Positions 1-6,447 of a DNA stretch of 20,265 nucleotides are shown in pieces. The stretch comes from a virus. Position numbers and translations under genes: made by a program. Numbering within the stretch: the first letter of the stretch is position 1; each line of letters opens with the position of its first letter. The stretch spans positions 1 through 20,265 of the IMG/VR virus record IMGVR_UViG_3300007538_000255. One strand, given 5' to 3'. The notes below the pieces were generated by a model, which did not search any database, was not told the origin of the DNA, and saw only the letters and a program-made list of their open reading frames with translations.

Positions 1-74
1 AGGTACCTGTCCCTGTGTACGGCATACCATTTACCTGTGTACTCATTCCAATGGAACACGTAGTTCCAGATAAT
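1..74 (-). CDS. Partial small phage protein, cut by the window edge
   Basis: The minus strand downstream of the primase-helicase stop stays open to the window edge and reads WNYVFHWNEYTGKWYAVHRD, then RY. The aromatic N/W-Y-V-F-H-x-N-x-Y-T-G-x-W pattern matches the N-terminus of a small protein type I recall from Bacteroidota phages (NWVFHYNPYTGLW). Its function is unknown. The start is unclear because no in-frame ATG exists: ATT at 74-72 or GTG at 59-57 are the options, and the family pattern favours the upstream one. The gap to the primase-helicase stop is only a few bases, so it would be the next gene in the operon. The C-terminus lies outside the window. Confidence 0.45.
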   Translation of the reverse strand, partial: MIWNYVFHWNEYTGKWYAVHRDRY

Positions 75-78
75 TACA

Positions 79-2487
79 TTAGTCTTCATCTTCTTTTTTG
101 CTTTTAATAATAATCCATCGTCCTTGTTGGTCCCTGTCCTCCTCAGGAAAGGTCCCCTCTTTATATATCGCATAAGACACCAACCACCTGTAGAACTTAG
201 TCCTGCTTATGCTCATGCGTCCTCGTGGACCATAGTCAGGATACTCTTCTACAAAGTTGGAGTACAGCTCGTTCTTGTACAGCCTCACGTCTGTCTGTAG
301 CATCACGTTACGCTCTGTGCTGTCAACCAGTCCACACCACTCGATAAACTCATGGCAACTCTCAGCAGATAGCTGACGTATTTTTAAGTTAACGAATTTA
401 CTTTTCACTAGGCCTGTCTTCAAGTAATTCTTAAGGCAACCAATCATGTAGTTGTCAAACTCGCACCAGTCGTCATCGTTCCAGTCACCGAACATTAGCC
501 TGCCGAACTCATCCAATGGCGTGTAGTCCTTGCTGTAGTATTGGTGTAGCTCCAGCTCCCACTTACGCCTTGCGAATGAGTTGCCTGCACCCTTGATTGC
601 ATAGTTAGTTGTCATGGCAATCTTTGGAGACTTGGCGAACGGAATCTTGATGGCGTCCTTATTCTTCTTCTCCAAGGTCAAACCCTCAGTGATGACACTG
701 AATAGCCTCTCAAAGTCAAAGTGCTTTCTCACGTCATCGAAGCAAAGTATCTGTGTATCTGCTGACACCAGCTGGTAGGCGAAGCTACGCTCAAACGCAA
801 ATGACTTGCCGTCAATCACGACTAGCTTCTTCATCTTGCTGAGCGCATTCATAATCAATCCCTTCCCTGTGCCACCCTCAGGGTTGTCGCTAATCACCTC
901 ATCGTTCAGGATTACTGCAGGGCAGAAGCTAAGGTTCTTGTATCCATGCAACAGGAATCCTATCGTGCTCTCCATGGACTTGATACGTCCCTCGTCACCA
1001 CCATTAATGTTGCTGATAAACTTTTTGAAATCAAAGCCTTCAGATACACCGCACATAACGAAGTTCCTGTCTATCACGTGGTCCTTCCACACATAGCCTC
1101 CAAGGTCTAGGTAGTCCAGCGTGGACACGCCATCCTTGGTAATCTTTACAGCGCAGTTTTTGTAGTACAGGTATGCGGCACCCTTGGTGTCTGCTATGAA
1201 GTAGATGTCAATCGTGGACAGCAGGGATAAGAACTCCTCCCTGAAGAACCTAGTTTGGTCAGCGAAGTAATTGTACACGCCAATGTCGTCCAGCTCCAGC
1301 AGATGGTTTAAGACGAAGTCCTTAATCTCCTTCTCTGAGGTGTGGTCAATCAAGTTGTTGGTGACCTTGACAAACACGTAGTTCTTTCCTCCCTCAGGGC
1401 AGTACTTGTAGAAGCCATTGTCCTCAAGGAATTGCTTGAACTGAATGTGTATTATCTTGATTACTCCCTTATCGTTTCTGTCCCAGAATGTTTGCTTAGC
1501 ATTCTCCTCCTCTACTTTATTAAGGACTGATTCGATGGTATCGCTGTCCAAGTGGGAGTCTTGCAGTTGGATGCGAATCTCTTTTTTTGATACACCACGT
1601 CTGAGTTTAGCTCTGATGTTATTAATCCGCTCCTCATCCTCGTAGTACTTGGTACCGAAGTTGGTCGTGTGACTATACGCTGAGTCGATGGTCCTAGAAA
1701 TCTCACGTACGGAGAAGTCCTCAGAGGCGTACTGATTCAGGACGTAGGACGCAAGGCCCTTGTTGATACCGAAGTCATTGAAGGCCATGGCTAGGACGTA
1801 GCAGTTCTGATTGCGCTGGCCCTCGTTCATGGGATACTTCTTTGTCCACCACTTCACGAGTATATCCACAATCTTATTCTCGTCCGTGATTGGTATGGTA
1901 GGCTGGTCTCTAGTCTTGTTTACCTCGGTGTACTCAGGCTCCTCAATCAGGTCCCAGATACTGCTGTTCTCGTTGATGTGTAGCAATGGGTCGTAAGACT
2001 CATAGCATACACGTGACAAGTTCTTGCTAGTCTTGTCGAAGTAAGGGCTGTTGAAGTACTTCTCTAGGCTGTTGAAATAGTTGGTGTGGTTCTCAGCGTC
2101 CGCAGGTATCTTAACCAACACCTTTAGGCCATTGCCTGAGGGACTAATGAATACGGAGAACACGTACTTGTTCTTGCTCAGGTTCTCCTTGTCATGGAGT
2201 AGGTCCTTTGACTTTTCATAGCCATCAAAGTCCAAGCATATAAACCCTGAGTGCTGAATAAGGGACGCATCTGTACGCTTGTTGAATGTACCGCTGAAGC
2301 ATATCGCAGGCAACTGCTTCTTTAGTTCTTGTCTCTCAGGCTTACGCTTCTCTAGGCGTATGCGCTTGACTAAATCCCGTGTGGTCTCTGAACCATCCTT
2401 GATTCGGAGTAGAATAAGACGTATGTCCCTGAAGAAGGGAGTGTCAGTATCCTTGATATCCTTAAAAATAGTTACGTTTTGTGTCAT
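79..2487 (-). CDS. Phage primase-helicase (VirE_N/BT4734-like primase plus SF3-like helicase)
   Basis: An 802-aa replication protein expected to make primers and unwind DNA at the fork. Residues ~25-185 resemble the VirE_N/BT4734-like domain, related to archaeo-eukaryotic primases, with the acidic CLDFDG patch (~84-89) and SPSGNGLK (~116-123). The C-terminal part has a P-loop GGTGKG (~538-543), a Walker B ILCFDD (~580-585), a sensor-like KIAMTTNY (~622-629) and a following RRK (~640), as in SF3/D5-type phage helicases. I start at the first ATG (2487) preceded by an A-rich ACCCAAACAACATAAA leader. An in-frame TTG at 2538 would add 17 residues but lies inside the repeat-rich regulatory region. 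It follows the SSB-like gene, separated by a terminator and its own upstream region, so it is probably transcribed independently. Confidence 0.9.
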   Translation of the reverse strand: MTQNVTIFKDIKDTDTPFFRDIRLILLRIKDGSETTRDLVKRIRLEKRKPERQELKKQLPAICFSGTFNKRTDASLIQHSGFICLDFDGYEKSKDLLHDKENLSKNKYVFSVFISPSGNGLKVLVKIPADAENHTNYFNSLEKYFNSPYFDKTSKNLSRVCYESYDPLLHINENSSIWDLIEEPEYTEVNKTRDQPTIPITDENKIVDILVKWWTKKYPMNEGQRNQNCYVLAMAFNDFGINKGLASYVLNQYASEDFSVREISRTIDSAYSHTTNFGTKYYEDEERINNIRAKLRRGVSKKEIRIQLQDSHLDSDTIESVLNKVEEENAKQTFWDRNDKGVIKIIHIQFKQFLEDNGFYKYCPEGGKNYVFVKVTNNLIDHTSEKEIKDFVLNHLLELDDIGVYNYFADQTRFFREEFLSLLSTIDIYFIADTKGAAYLYYKNCAVKITKDGVSTLDYLDLGGYVWKDHVIDRNFVMCGVSEGFDFKKFISNINGGDEGRIKSMESTIGFLLHGYKNLSFCPAVILNDEVISDNPEGGTGKGLIMNALSKMKKLVVIDGKSFAFERSFAYQLVSADTQILCFDDVRKHFDFERLFSVITEGLTLEKKNKDAIKIPFAKSPKIAMTTNYAIKGAGNSFARRKWELELHQYYSKDYTPLDEFGRLMFGDWNDDDWCEFDNYMIGCLKNYLKTGLVKSKFVNLKIRQLSAESCHEFIEWCGLVDSTERNVMLQTDVRLYKNELYSNFVEEYPDYGPRGRMSISRTKFYRWLVSYAIYKEGTFPEEDRDQQGRWIIIKSKKEDED

Positions 2488-2498
2488 TTTATGTTGTT

Positions 2499-2650
2499 TG
2501 GGTGTCGATTTTATGTCGTGTAAGTTACTGATTATCAAACTACTGTCGATTATGTCAATTTTATTCTTAAAATTTAATTAAAAAAAAATAAAAAGAATAG
2601 AAATTATATATAGAAAGAATAGGGGAGTTTGTGTTGACATTTTCGTCAGG
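2499..2650. repeat. TGTCG-box regulatory repeat, copy A
   Basis: This gap upstream of the primase-helicase carries TGTCG boxes at 2503-2507, 2514-2518 and 2544-2548, TGTCA at 2553-2557 and the inverse TTGACA at 2634-2639. They fall in two pairs (start-to-start spacing 11 and 9 bp), followed by an AT-rich tract with ATATATA and ATAGGGGA. Box order, tract and flanks match the region at 11596-11775 in the same orientation (copy B). Likely roles are operator sites for a phage regulator or iterons of a replication origin; the sequence alone does not decide. Confidence 0.6.
2531..2558 (-). promoter_or_regulatory. Candidate promoter of the primase-helicase gene
   Basis: On the minus strand TTGACA (2558-2553) is followed after 16 nt by GATAAT (2536-2531), about 45 nt upstream of the ATG. 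The TTGACA lies on one of the TGTC(G/A) boxes, so a box-binding protein would interfere with it. There is no good TAnnTTTG box here, so this is only a plausible promoter. Confidence 0.3.
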
Positions 2651-2660
2651 CAAAAAGGCC

Positions 2661-2686
2661 AAAAAAAAGGGAGAGATTGTCTCCCC
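2661..2686 (-). terminator. Intrinsic terminator after the SSB-like gene
   Basis: Read on the minus strand, GGGAGA (2685-2680) and TCTCCC (2674-2669) form a perfect 6-bp stem around a 5-nt loop, directly followed by eight T (2668-2661). It lies 15 nt past the SSB-like stop and would end the long leftward early transcript before the primase-helicase gene. Confidence 0.8.
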
Positions 2687-2700
2687 CTATTTTTCCTCCA

Positions 2701-3000
2701 TTAGAATGGCAACTCACCATCATCCTCGGGCTCTGGTAGTACCACCTTCGTTTGTGGCTTAGCCTTCACTTCAGTTAGCTTGGCTCCAGAAGGTGCCTCA
2801 TAGGTGTCTAACTCAACGTAGTGGTTCCCGCTACGAGCGGTCTTCACGTTCAGGTTGACCCAGCCATTACGCTGGTGTTCCTTGAGGAATGCTACTGCAT
2901 CGTCAACTTTTAAAGATAGTCTCCCTACTACAAATTCAGGAGCCTTTTCGTTTCTCTTGAAGGAGAAACCATCTGCAAAGATTTTTTCGTCTTGTGCCAT
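2701..3000 (-). CDS. SSB-like single-stranded DNA-binding protein
   Basis: A 99-aa protein beginning MAQDEKIFADGFSFKRNEKA. The C-terminus is acidic and ends DDGELPF, closely resembling the DDxIPF tip by which bacterial SSBs recruit partner proteins. The N-terminal ~65 residues form a compact beta-rich segment (FVVGRLSLKV...GWVNLNVK...HYVELDTY) consistent with a small OB-fold; a linker rich in K, P, V and E follows. I recall similar short proteins next to recombination genes in Bacteroidota phages. It sits downstream of the nuclease and annealing-protein genes and upstream of the primase-helicase, the expected place for a replication or recombination SSB. The ATG at 3000 follows a tRNA-like hairpin region; a terminator follows the stop. 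Confidence 0.75.
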   Translation of the reverse strand: MAQDEKIFADGFSFKRNEKAPEFVVGRLSLKVDDAVAFLKEHQRNGWVNLNVKTARSGNHYVELDTYEAPSGAKLTEVKAKPQTKVVLPEPEDDGELPF

Positions 3001-3020
3001 TGTGTAAATTGTTTTTGTAT

Positions 3021-3057
3021 GCCTCAGTCTATTTGAACCAACACCTACCTCTGAGGC
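3021..3057 (-). other. tRNA-like hairpin, possible tRNA relic
   Basis: On the minus strand GCCTCAG (3057-3051) and CTGAGGC (3027-3021) pair perfectly over 7 bp, the length of an acceptor stem. The 23-nt interior contains GGTTCAAAT, which resembles a T-loop, but no complementary T-stem follows. It could be an internally deleted tRNA or simply a hairpin in the SSB leader. It begins 18 nt after the tRNA-Leu-like element. Confidence 0.35.
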
Positions 3058-3075
3058 TAAGTGAATGTTAGTTGT

Positions 3076-3191
3076 AGTCAGGACAGGATTCGAACCTGTA
3101 GTTGTGAGCCTTCAGCCATAGGAGCAGCTCAACCTCGAGTCACCTTGATTTTTCCTATATTGAGTGCGTCTGCCTTTTCCGCCACCTGACT
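3076..3191 (-). tRNA. tRNA-Leu-like RNA with expanded anticodon and variable regions
   Basis: The minus strand shows a clear tRNA upper half: acceptor AGTCAGG (3191-3185) pairs with CCTGACT (3082-3076), the T-arm is ACAGG-TTCGAAT-CCTGT, and the D-arm GCG-GAAAAGGCAGA-CGC has the 3-bp stem and GG typical of leucine tRNAs; the discriminator base would be A. The expected anticodon stem CTCAA/TTGAG exists but closes a 27-nt loop instead of 7. The loop begins TATAGGA, which would give anticodon UAG but with A instead of the invariant U33. The region between this stem and the T-arm is 28 nt, long even for a class II tRNA. AUAGGA and UCCUAU across the two regions are also complementary. Total length is 116 nt against a usual 85-88, and CCA is not encoded. 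It may be a decayed tRNA, a tRNA with an insertion, or a tRNA-like structure with another job. Confidence 0.5.
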
Positions 3192-3200
3192 ATTTTAAAA

Positions 3201-3262
3201 GGGAGACTACCTGCTAACAACTCACACCCCAATTGCAGGTAGGTGGGGTCCCTTAGTCTCCC
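3201..3262. other. Large hairpin downstream of gene 3274-3456
   Basis: GGGAGACTA (3201-3209) and TAGTCTCCC (3254-3262) form a perfect 9-bp stem; inside, CCTGC (3210-3214) pairs with GCAGG (3235-3239). An alternative 8-bp pairing CTACCTGC/GCAGGTAG (3207-3214/3235-3242) competes. On the minus strand it is followed by TTTTAAAA, so it may weakly terminate or protect the transcript 5' of the tRNA-like RNA. Its GGGAGA/TCTCCC arms recur in the terminator at 2661-2686. Confidence 0.5.
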
Positions 3263-3273
3263 CTATTATTAAT

Positions 3274-3456
3274 TTAATAAACAATTCTCTTAAATGCGTT
3301 ATCACTTAATAAAGAGGTAACAAATTTTCCATCCTTATCTAGGATAATTACTGCAAGTATTGAAAGTCCTTGATTAACTAACTTAATAATTTGACCTGTA
3401 TCACCCTTCTCCCAATCAAAACTACCCTTGGTAAATTCTATTTCTATTTCTTCCAT
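3274..3456 (-). CDS. Hypothetical 60-aa protein
   Basis: A small ORF beginning MEEIEIEFTKGSFDWEKGDT and ending FKRIVY. I recognise no family. The N-terminal half is acidic; residues ~24-40 (IIKLVNQGLSILAVIILD) are hydrophobic with a beta-strand pattern rather than a clear membrane helix. It begins 12 nt after the nuclease gene stop, in the same operon, and is followed by the hairpin and tRNA-like region. The ATG is preceded by an A/T-rich stretch without a Shine-Dalgarno sequence, as elsewhere in the operon. No function can be assigned. Confidence 0.65.
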   Translation of the reverse strand: MEEIEIEFTKGSFDWEKGDTGQIIKLVNQGLSILAVIILDKDGKFVTSLLSDNAFKRIVY

Positions 3457-3467
3457 TTTTTTATTGA

Positions 3468-4238
3468 TTAAAGTAAATACTCATCTATGTAGTAGTTCTC
3501 GATGTTGTCTGTAGGAGTGCTTCCGAAGTACTTAGAGAAGACTTCTATGGCTCTGCCTACCTTGGCCTCACCTGAGCGAATGAACTCCTCAGTGGGCTTA
3601 AAAATGCCCAGTACGCCCGTGCCCTTGTCAATCACATAAAACACCAATGGCTTGCCGAACAACTGCTGATAAATATAGCACTGCGAATCGTAGTTGTACG
3701 CCTTCGCTGAGTATTTAAATTTATGGATGTCGCTGGTAGTCTTCAAGTCAATCAAGAAGTCCCAACCAACGATGTCGGCCTTACCTTTCCACATCATCCC
3801 CTGTATCATGCCTACAGCAGGTACCTCAAACTGATTGCCCTCTCTAAATATCTCATCGTAGAATGTGATGTTTCCCTTGATGATGTCAACCAGATTCTCT
3901 ACCTCCTCCATCTCCTTCTTGAGCATACAGAACGGTAGGTTATTGGTCTCGCAGTAGTTCTTGTACTCCTTGGTAGTCCTTGTGCTTACGTCCACGAATG
4001 GAGTTAGCTTGGCCTTCTCGGGTTCCAGAATCAATTGGTGAAAGTAACGGCCATCCATGAAAGCCTTGTTGTCTTCCCGTGACTTACCGAAATCTTTTGG
4101 GTTATTCAGTAGCGTTCCGATGTCAGAGTTGGATAGGTAGTTCTTACCTATACCACTATAGTACTCCTTGTCATCTGTAAGGAGAGCCAAGATATTTGGC
4201 TCCCCTGTTAGGTCAATTGTCTCCAATAGTGTCTTCAT
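3468..4238 (-). CDS. RecE-like PD-(D/E)XK exonuclease
   Basis: A 256-aa protein with the layout of RecE C-terminal or phage exodeoxyribonuclease VIII-like nucleases, which resect dsDNA ends so that a partner protein can anneal the exposed strand. Visible motifs are GRYFHQLILEP (~63-73, the conserved histidine region), the PD-(D/E)XK core with KADIV (D155) and IDLKTT (D164, K166), and the downstream YDSQCYIYQ helix (~183-191) typical of this nuclease clan. The start ATG overlaps the stop of the annealing-protein gene (TAATG), so the two are translationally coupled, as expected for a two-component phage recombination system. The assignment to the nuclease fold is strong; DNA-end specificity is inferred from context. 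Confidence 0.85.
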   Translation of the reverse strand: MKTLLETIDLTGEPNILALLTDDKEYYSGIGKNYLSNSDIGTLLNNPKDFGKSREDNKAFMDGRYFHQLILEPEKAKLTPFVDVSTRTTKEYKNYCETNNLPFCMLKKEMEEVENLVDIIKGNITFYDEIFREGNQFEVPAVGMIQGMMWKGKADIVGWDFLIDLKTTSDIHKFKYSAKAYNYDSQCYIYQQLFGKPLVFYVIDKGTGVLGIFKPTEEFIRSGEAKVGRAIEVFSKYFGSTPTDNIENYYIDEYLL

Positions 4239-4870
4239 TATTTGATTAGGTCTACGAGTGCTTGCTTAACTTCATTGCTCAATTTGTACTTCCTGCTCAA
4301 CTGCTGGCCTATCTTGTCAAAGCCAAGTGCCTTGTTGTCCTTTGCGTACTTAACAACTCCCTTCCAATTCTCATCGTCAACCACCAAATCAATTAGTCCT
4401 GTAGTAGGCTTAGCCTTTGCAGGAGCAGGCGTAGGTGCCGTTGTCTCAGCCTCAGGTAAGTCTTCGCCAGCGTAGATATAGATACCAAGACCAAACATCG
4501 CTAGATTCTTCACCAAGCAACGCATCAAGGTCTTGTTGATGTCGAACGTAGTTGCCGCATCCACGGTCTTGGTGCCGTACTTGGTAGCGTACTCATAGGA
4601 CTGCTTCTTCATGGACTTGTTCTTGCCGTCCATCACAGGAAGCCACATCTCTAGGGTCTCACCCTCGATGGTTACATTGGTGTGACACATGAAGCCAAGG
4701 GCCTCATCGTACTCTGTCTCCAGAATTTTGTAGGTTGCGTCTGGACACTCTCTCTTGGTCTGAGACCATGCCCATGCCCATGATAGGTAGGTGAGGTTGT
4801 CCTTCTTTTCAACGTGCTCGTTGACGTTGATGGCCGATAGCCTGTCGAATACTGATTTTTTCTTTTCCAT
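4238..4870 (-). CDS. Sak3-like (DUF1071) single-strand annealing protein
   Basis: A 210-aa protein matching the Sak3/DUF1071 group of phage single-strand annealing proteins (RAD52-like superfamily). Typical features are the N-terminal LTYLSWAWAW (~27-36), a central LPVMDGKNKSM (~77-87), and ATTFDINKTLMRCLVKNLAM (~106-125) followed by FGLGIYIYAGEDLP. After ~140 comes a Pro/Ala/Lys-rich linker (ETTAPTPAPAKAKPTT) and a small helical C-terminal domain that may contact partners. It should anneal the 3' single strands produced by the adjacent RecE-like nuclease during recombination-dependent replication or repair. It lies upstream of the nuclease with a TAATG overlap and 6 nt after the acidic 86-aa gene. 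Confidence 0.85.
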   Translation of the reverse strand: MEKKKSVFDRLSAINVNEHVEKKDNLTYLSWAWAWSQTKRECPDATYKILETEYDEALGFMCHTNVTIEGETLEMWLPVMDGKNKSMKKQSYEYATKYGTKTVDAATTFDINKTLMRCLVKNLAMFGLGIYIYAGEDLPEAETTAPTPAPAKAKPTTGLIDLVVDDENWKGVVKYAKDNKALGFDKIGQQLSRKYKLSNEVKQALVDLIK

Positions 4871-4876
4871 TAGTTG

Positions 4877-5137
4877 TTATAGGGTTTCTCTTATGTACTC
4901 TGTAATAAAATATTTCAAGTCGTGGTCAAGTAAGATGTGCTCGTACTCTCCCTCATCATTTGTTTTAAGCAACTCCGTAGTATGAATTAGCTTAACCTTG
5001 GTCTCTCCACTAGGAGGCGTGTCGTAGTCTCCGTCCTCATCGTAGGACTCAACCCTGTAGTCACCCTTCCACAAATAGTCTGAGTCCTCATAGGTGAACT
5101 CAAACGTCTCGTCATAAAACTCTTCTGAAGTATACAT
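4877..5137 (-). CDS. Hypothetical acidic 86-aa protein
   Basis: A strongly acidic ORF (MYTSEEFYDETFEFTYEDSD at the start; many D, E and Y throughout) with no recognised domain. Its charge would suit a DNA mimic or an inhibitor of a DNA-binding protein, but that is speculation from composition. It lies between the DnaA domain IV-like gene (4 nt away) and the annealing-protein gene (6 nt away) in a tight operon, so it is very likely expressed. The ATG at 5137 is the first available and is preceded by an AT-rich leader. Confidence 0.7.
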   Translation of the reverse strand: MYTSEEFYDETFEFTYEDSDYLWKGDYRVESYDEDGDYDTPPSGETKVKLIHTTELLKTNDEGEYEHILLDHDLKYFITEYIRETL

Positions 5138-5141
5138 ATCA

Positions 5142-5444
5142 TTAAATAAATACGGCTCTCTCGACTTCCTTAACCACGGACACGTAGTCCTTATCCTCTG
5201 CTATGCGCTTCTCTACAGCAGATATGCCATGGATGATTGATGGGTGCGCAATGCTGTACCCTCCCTCATTCATGTACCTCTCGATGTAAGTAATTTGCAT
5301 CGGTCTCTTGGCACATAGGTAGTAGACCAATTGTCTAGCATCTACTATGGCCCGCTTCTTATTCTTGGAGAAGAAGTCCTCCTTTGTAATCCCGAACAGG
5401 TCCACGACCCGCTCTACGTACTGATTAAACACGTCCTGTTTCAT
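5142..5444 (-). CDS. Stand-alone DnaA domain IV-like DNA-binding protein
   Basis: A 100-aa protein resembling the C-terminal domain of DnaA, which reads DnaA boxes with a helix-turn-helix. The region KKRAIVDARQLVYYLCAKR (~29-47) corresponds to the R-x(n)-AR-x-x-x-YL helix, ITYIERYMNEGGYSIAHPSI (~51-70) to the IG-x-x-F-x-R-x-H-x-T segment, and IHGISAVEKRI to the last helix. The AAA+ ATPase and other DnaA domains are missing, so it could bind DNA but not remodel it alone. It may mark the phage origin, recruit the primase-helicase, or occupy host DnaA sites. It sits in the replication and recombination part of the early operon. Confidence 0.7.
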   Translation of the reverse strand: MKQDVFNQYVERVVDLFGITKEDFFSKNKKRAIVDARQLVYYLCAKRPMQITYIERYMNEGGYSIAHPSIIHGISAVEKRIAEDKDYVSVVKEVERAVFI

Positions 5445-5472
5445 GGATGTAAATATATTAAAATGTTTAATA

Positions 5473-5715
5473 TTAGTCTATTTTTTGCATGACTTTTTCT
5501 AAAAAAAGATTCTTCTCCACCTCCTCTATGTCCTTACTCCGATTGGTGTTGCACTCGTAGTACGACCCGTCCCAAAGCATTTGGATGTAGTATCCACCAT
5601 CGTAGGCCATCACATCGTCACAGGCACCCAGCAATTTAACGTCTGGGAAAAGGGATAGAAAGTGTTTTCTAGTGTAGCATATCCCAGAGTCTCGCCAATT
5701 TTTGAAATCCTCCAT
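5473..5715 (-). CDS. Hypothetical 80-aa protein
   Basis: A small ORF beginning MEDFKNWRDSGICYTRKHFL. The middle is rich in aromatic and beta-prone residues (YDGGYYIQMLWDGSYYECN) and the C-terminus is a charged helix (SKDIEEVEKNLFLEKVMQKI). No known family is recognised. Three cysteines (13, 32 and ~55) are not arranged as an obvious metal site. It lies 13 nt after the MazG-like gene and 28 nt before the DnaA domain IV-like gene in the leftward operon. Confidence 0.65.
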   Translation of the reverse strand: MEDFKNWRDSGICYTRKHFLSLFPDVKLLGACDDVMAYDGGYYIQMLWDGSYYECNTNRSKDIEEVEKNLFLEKVMQKID

Positions 5716-5728
5716 AATTTTAAATTGA

Positions 5729-5917
5729 TTATTTTTCGTTTAAATCTGACTTTAATTTTTCAATGTACAAAGTAGCGTCCATTAGTTCTTCTTGCAAATG
5801 GGTAAGCCACTCAATTAAGGTGGCTTTGTTCTCATTAAGAGTGGTCCCGTACTTGGCTATGCCAACCTCAGACCTTTGCCTGTACTTGGCCAGCACATCC
5901 TCAACTATTTTATCCAT
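5729..5917 (-). CDS. Small MazG-like protein
   Basis: A 62-aa mostly helical protein: VLAKYRQRSEVGIAKYGTTL followed by LIEWLTHLQEELMDATLYIE. The pairing of a 'KYR-R-E-G--KYGTT' helix with an 'EW--HLQEELMDA-LY-EKL' helix is a widespread small phage family that I associate with the MazG/all-alpha NTP pyrophosphohydrolase clan (EEL-D acidic motif). Such proteins hydrolyse or bind nucleotides, but this one is shorter than a full MazG domain, so catalysis is uncertain. Its ATG overlaps the end of the upstream 128-aa gene by 8 nt, indicating coupled translation. Confidence 0.7.
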   Translation of the reverse strand: MDKIVEDVLAKYRQRSEVGIAKYGTTLNENKATLIEWLTHLQEELMDATLYIEKLKSDLNEK

Positions 5918-6296
5918 AGACTACCTCCCCCATGGCTAGGTATTGGAACACAATGTCAGCGGAATCCGCATCACCTTCCTCATTCATGTGGGCCTGTAAC
6001 GCCCATTTGTCATCACTTGTAGCTAACTTGCTTAGCCTATCAGCCATTGTGTCTAGACCTACCCATCCGATAATATCTTCCTCGTTCTCGACATCGTTGA
6101 TAGGTATAATAGTTCCCTTCATTACCGCCTTGAACGTGGCCACAGATAGGCACGACTCCTCTTCTCTAGGCACTACCTTTCTTATCAATTTTACGGCATC
6201 TTCGCTAAGGAAATACCAATAGTTGCTACCTCCCTCGATAGCTGTAACGAACACGTCCTCTAGGACTGAATCGTCAATTTCAATTTGAATCCTCAT
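5910..6296 (-). CDS. Conserved phage protein, 128 aa, unknown function
   Basis: The sequence has the pattern EGGSNYWYFL near residues 21-30 and ends in SADIVFQYLAMGEVVYG, both hallmarks of a protein seen in many tailed phages with no assigned role. The N-terminus (MRIQIEIDDSVLEDVFVTAI) is strand plus helix and the protein is strongly acidic. It overlaps the upstream 55-aa gene by 17 nt and the downstream MazG-like gene by 8 nt, so it is embedded in a coupled series. A cytoplasmic early function is likely by position only. Confidence 0.75.
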   Translation of the reverse strand: MRIQIEIDDSVLEDVFVTAIEGGSNYWYFLSEDAVKLIRKVVPREEESCLSVATFKAVMKGTIIPINDVENEEDIIGWVGLDTMADRLSKLATSDDKWALQAHMNEEGDADSADIVFQYLAMGEVVYG

Positions 6297-6447
6297 TTTG
6301 CTTTTTGATTTGTTGAATTAATTCGATTATAAAGTTCTCCTCCTTTGATGTGACGCAGTCAGAATAAAAGAGAGCGTCTGTGACGCACTCTAGGGTGTGG
6401 TCGAGGTCCATGTCATTTGGCACCTCGATAGTGATTGTTACTTTCAT
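6280..6447 (-). CDS. Hypothetical 55-aa protein
   Basis: A short ORF starting at the ATG at 6447 and reading MKVTITIEVPNDMDLDHTLE onward, ending QIKKQNEDSN. It looks like one small alpha/beta unit: a beta strand, then helices with two cysteines (21 and 31). It overlaps the end of the 66-aa gene upstream by 35 nt and the start of the 128-aa gene downstream by 17 nt. Without it there would be an unusual gap in an otherwise gapless operon, which supports it. The N-terminal pattern resembles that of the following gene (MRIQIEIDDSVLED), perhaps by distant duplication. No function is assigned. Confidence 0.6.
   Translation of the reverse strand: MKVTITIEVPNDMDLDHTLECVTDALFYSDCVTSKEENFIIELIQQIKKQNEDSN

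Noticed and set aside
2488-2538. TTG-initiated 17-aa extension of the primase-helicase
   Set aside because: It would cover the TGTCG boxes of repeat copy A; the ATG at 2487 has the standard A-rich leader.
2630-2660. CTGACGAAAA on the minus strand as a possible third hammerhead core
   Set aside because: CUGACGA is present, but no stem II, separate GAAA or complementary stems I and III can be arranged around it.
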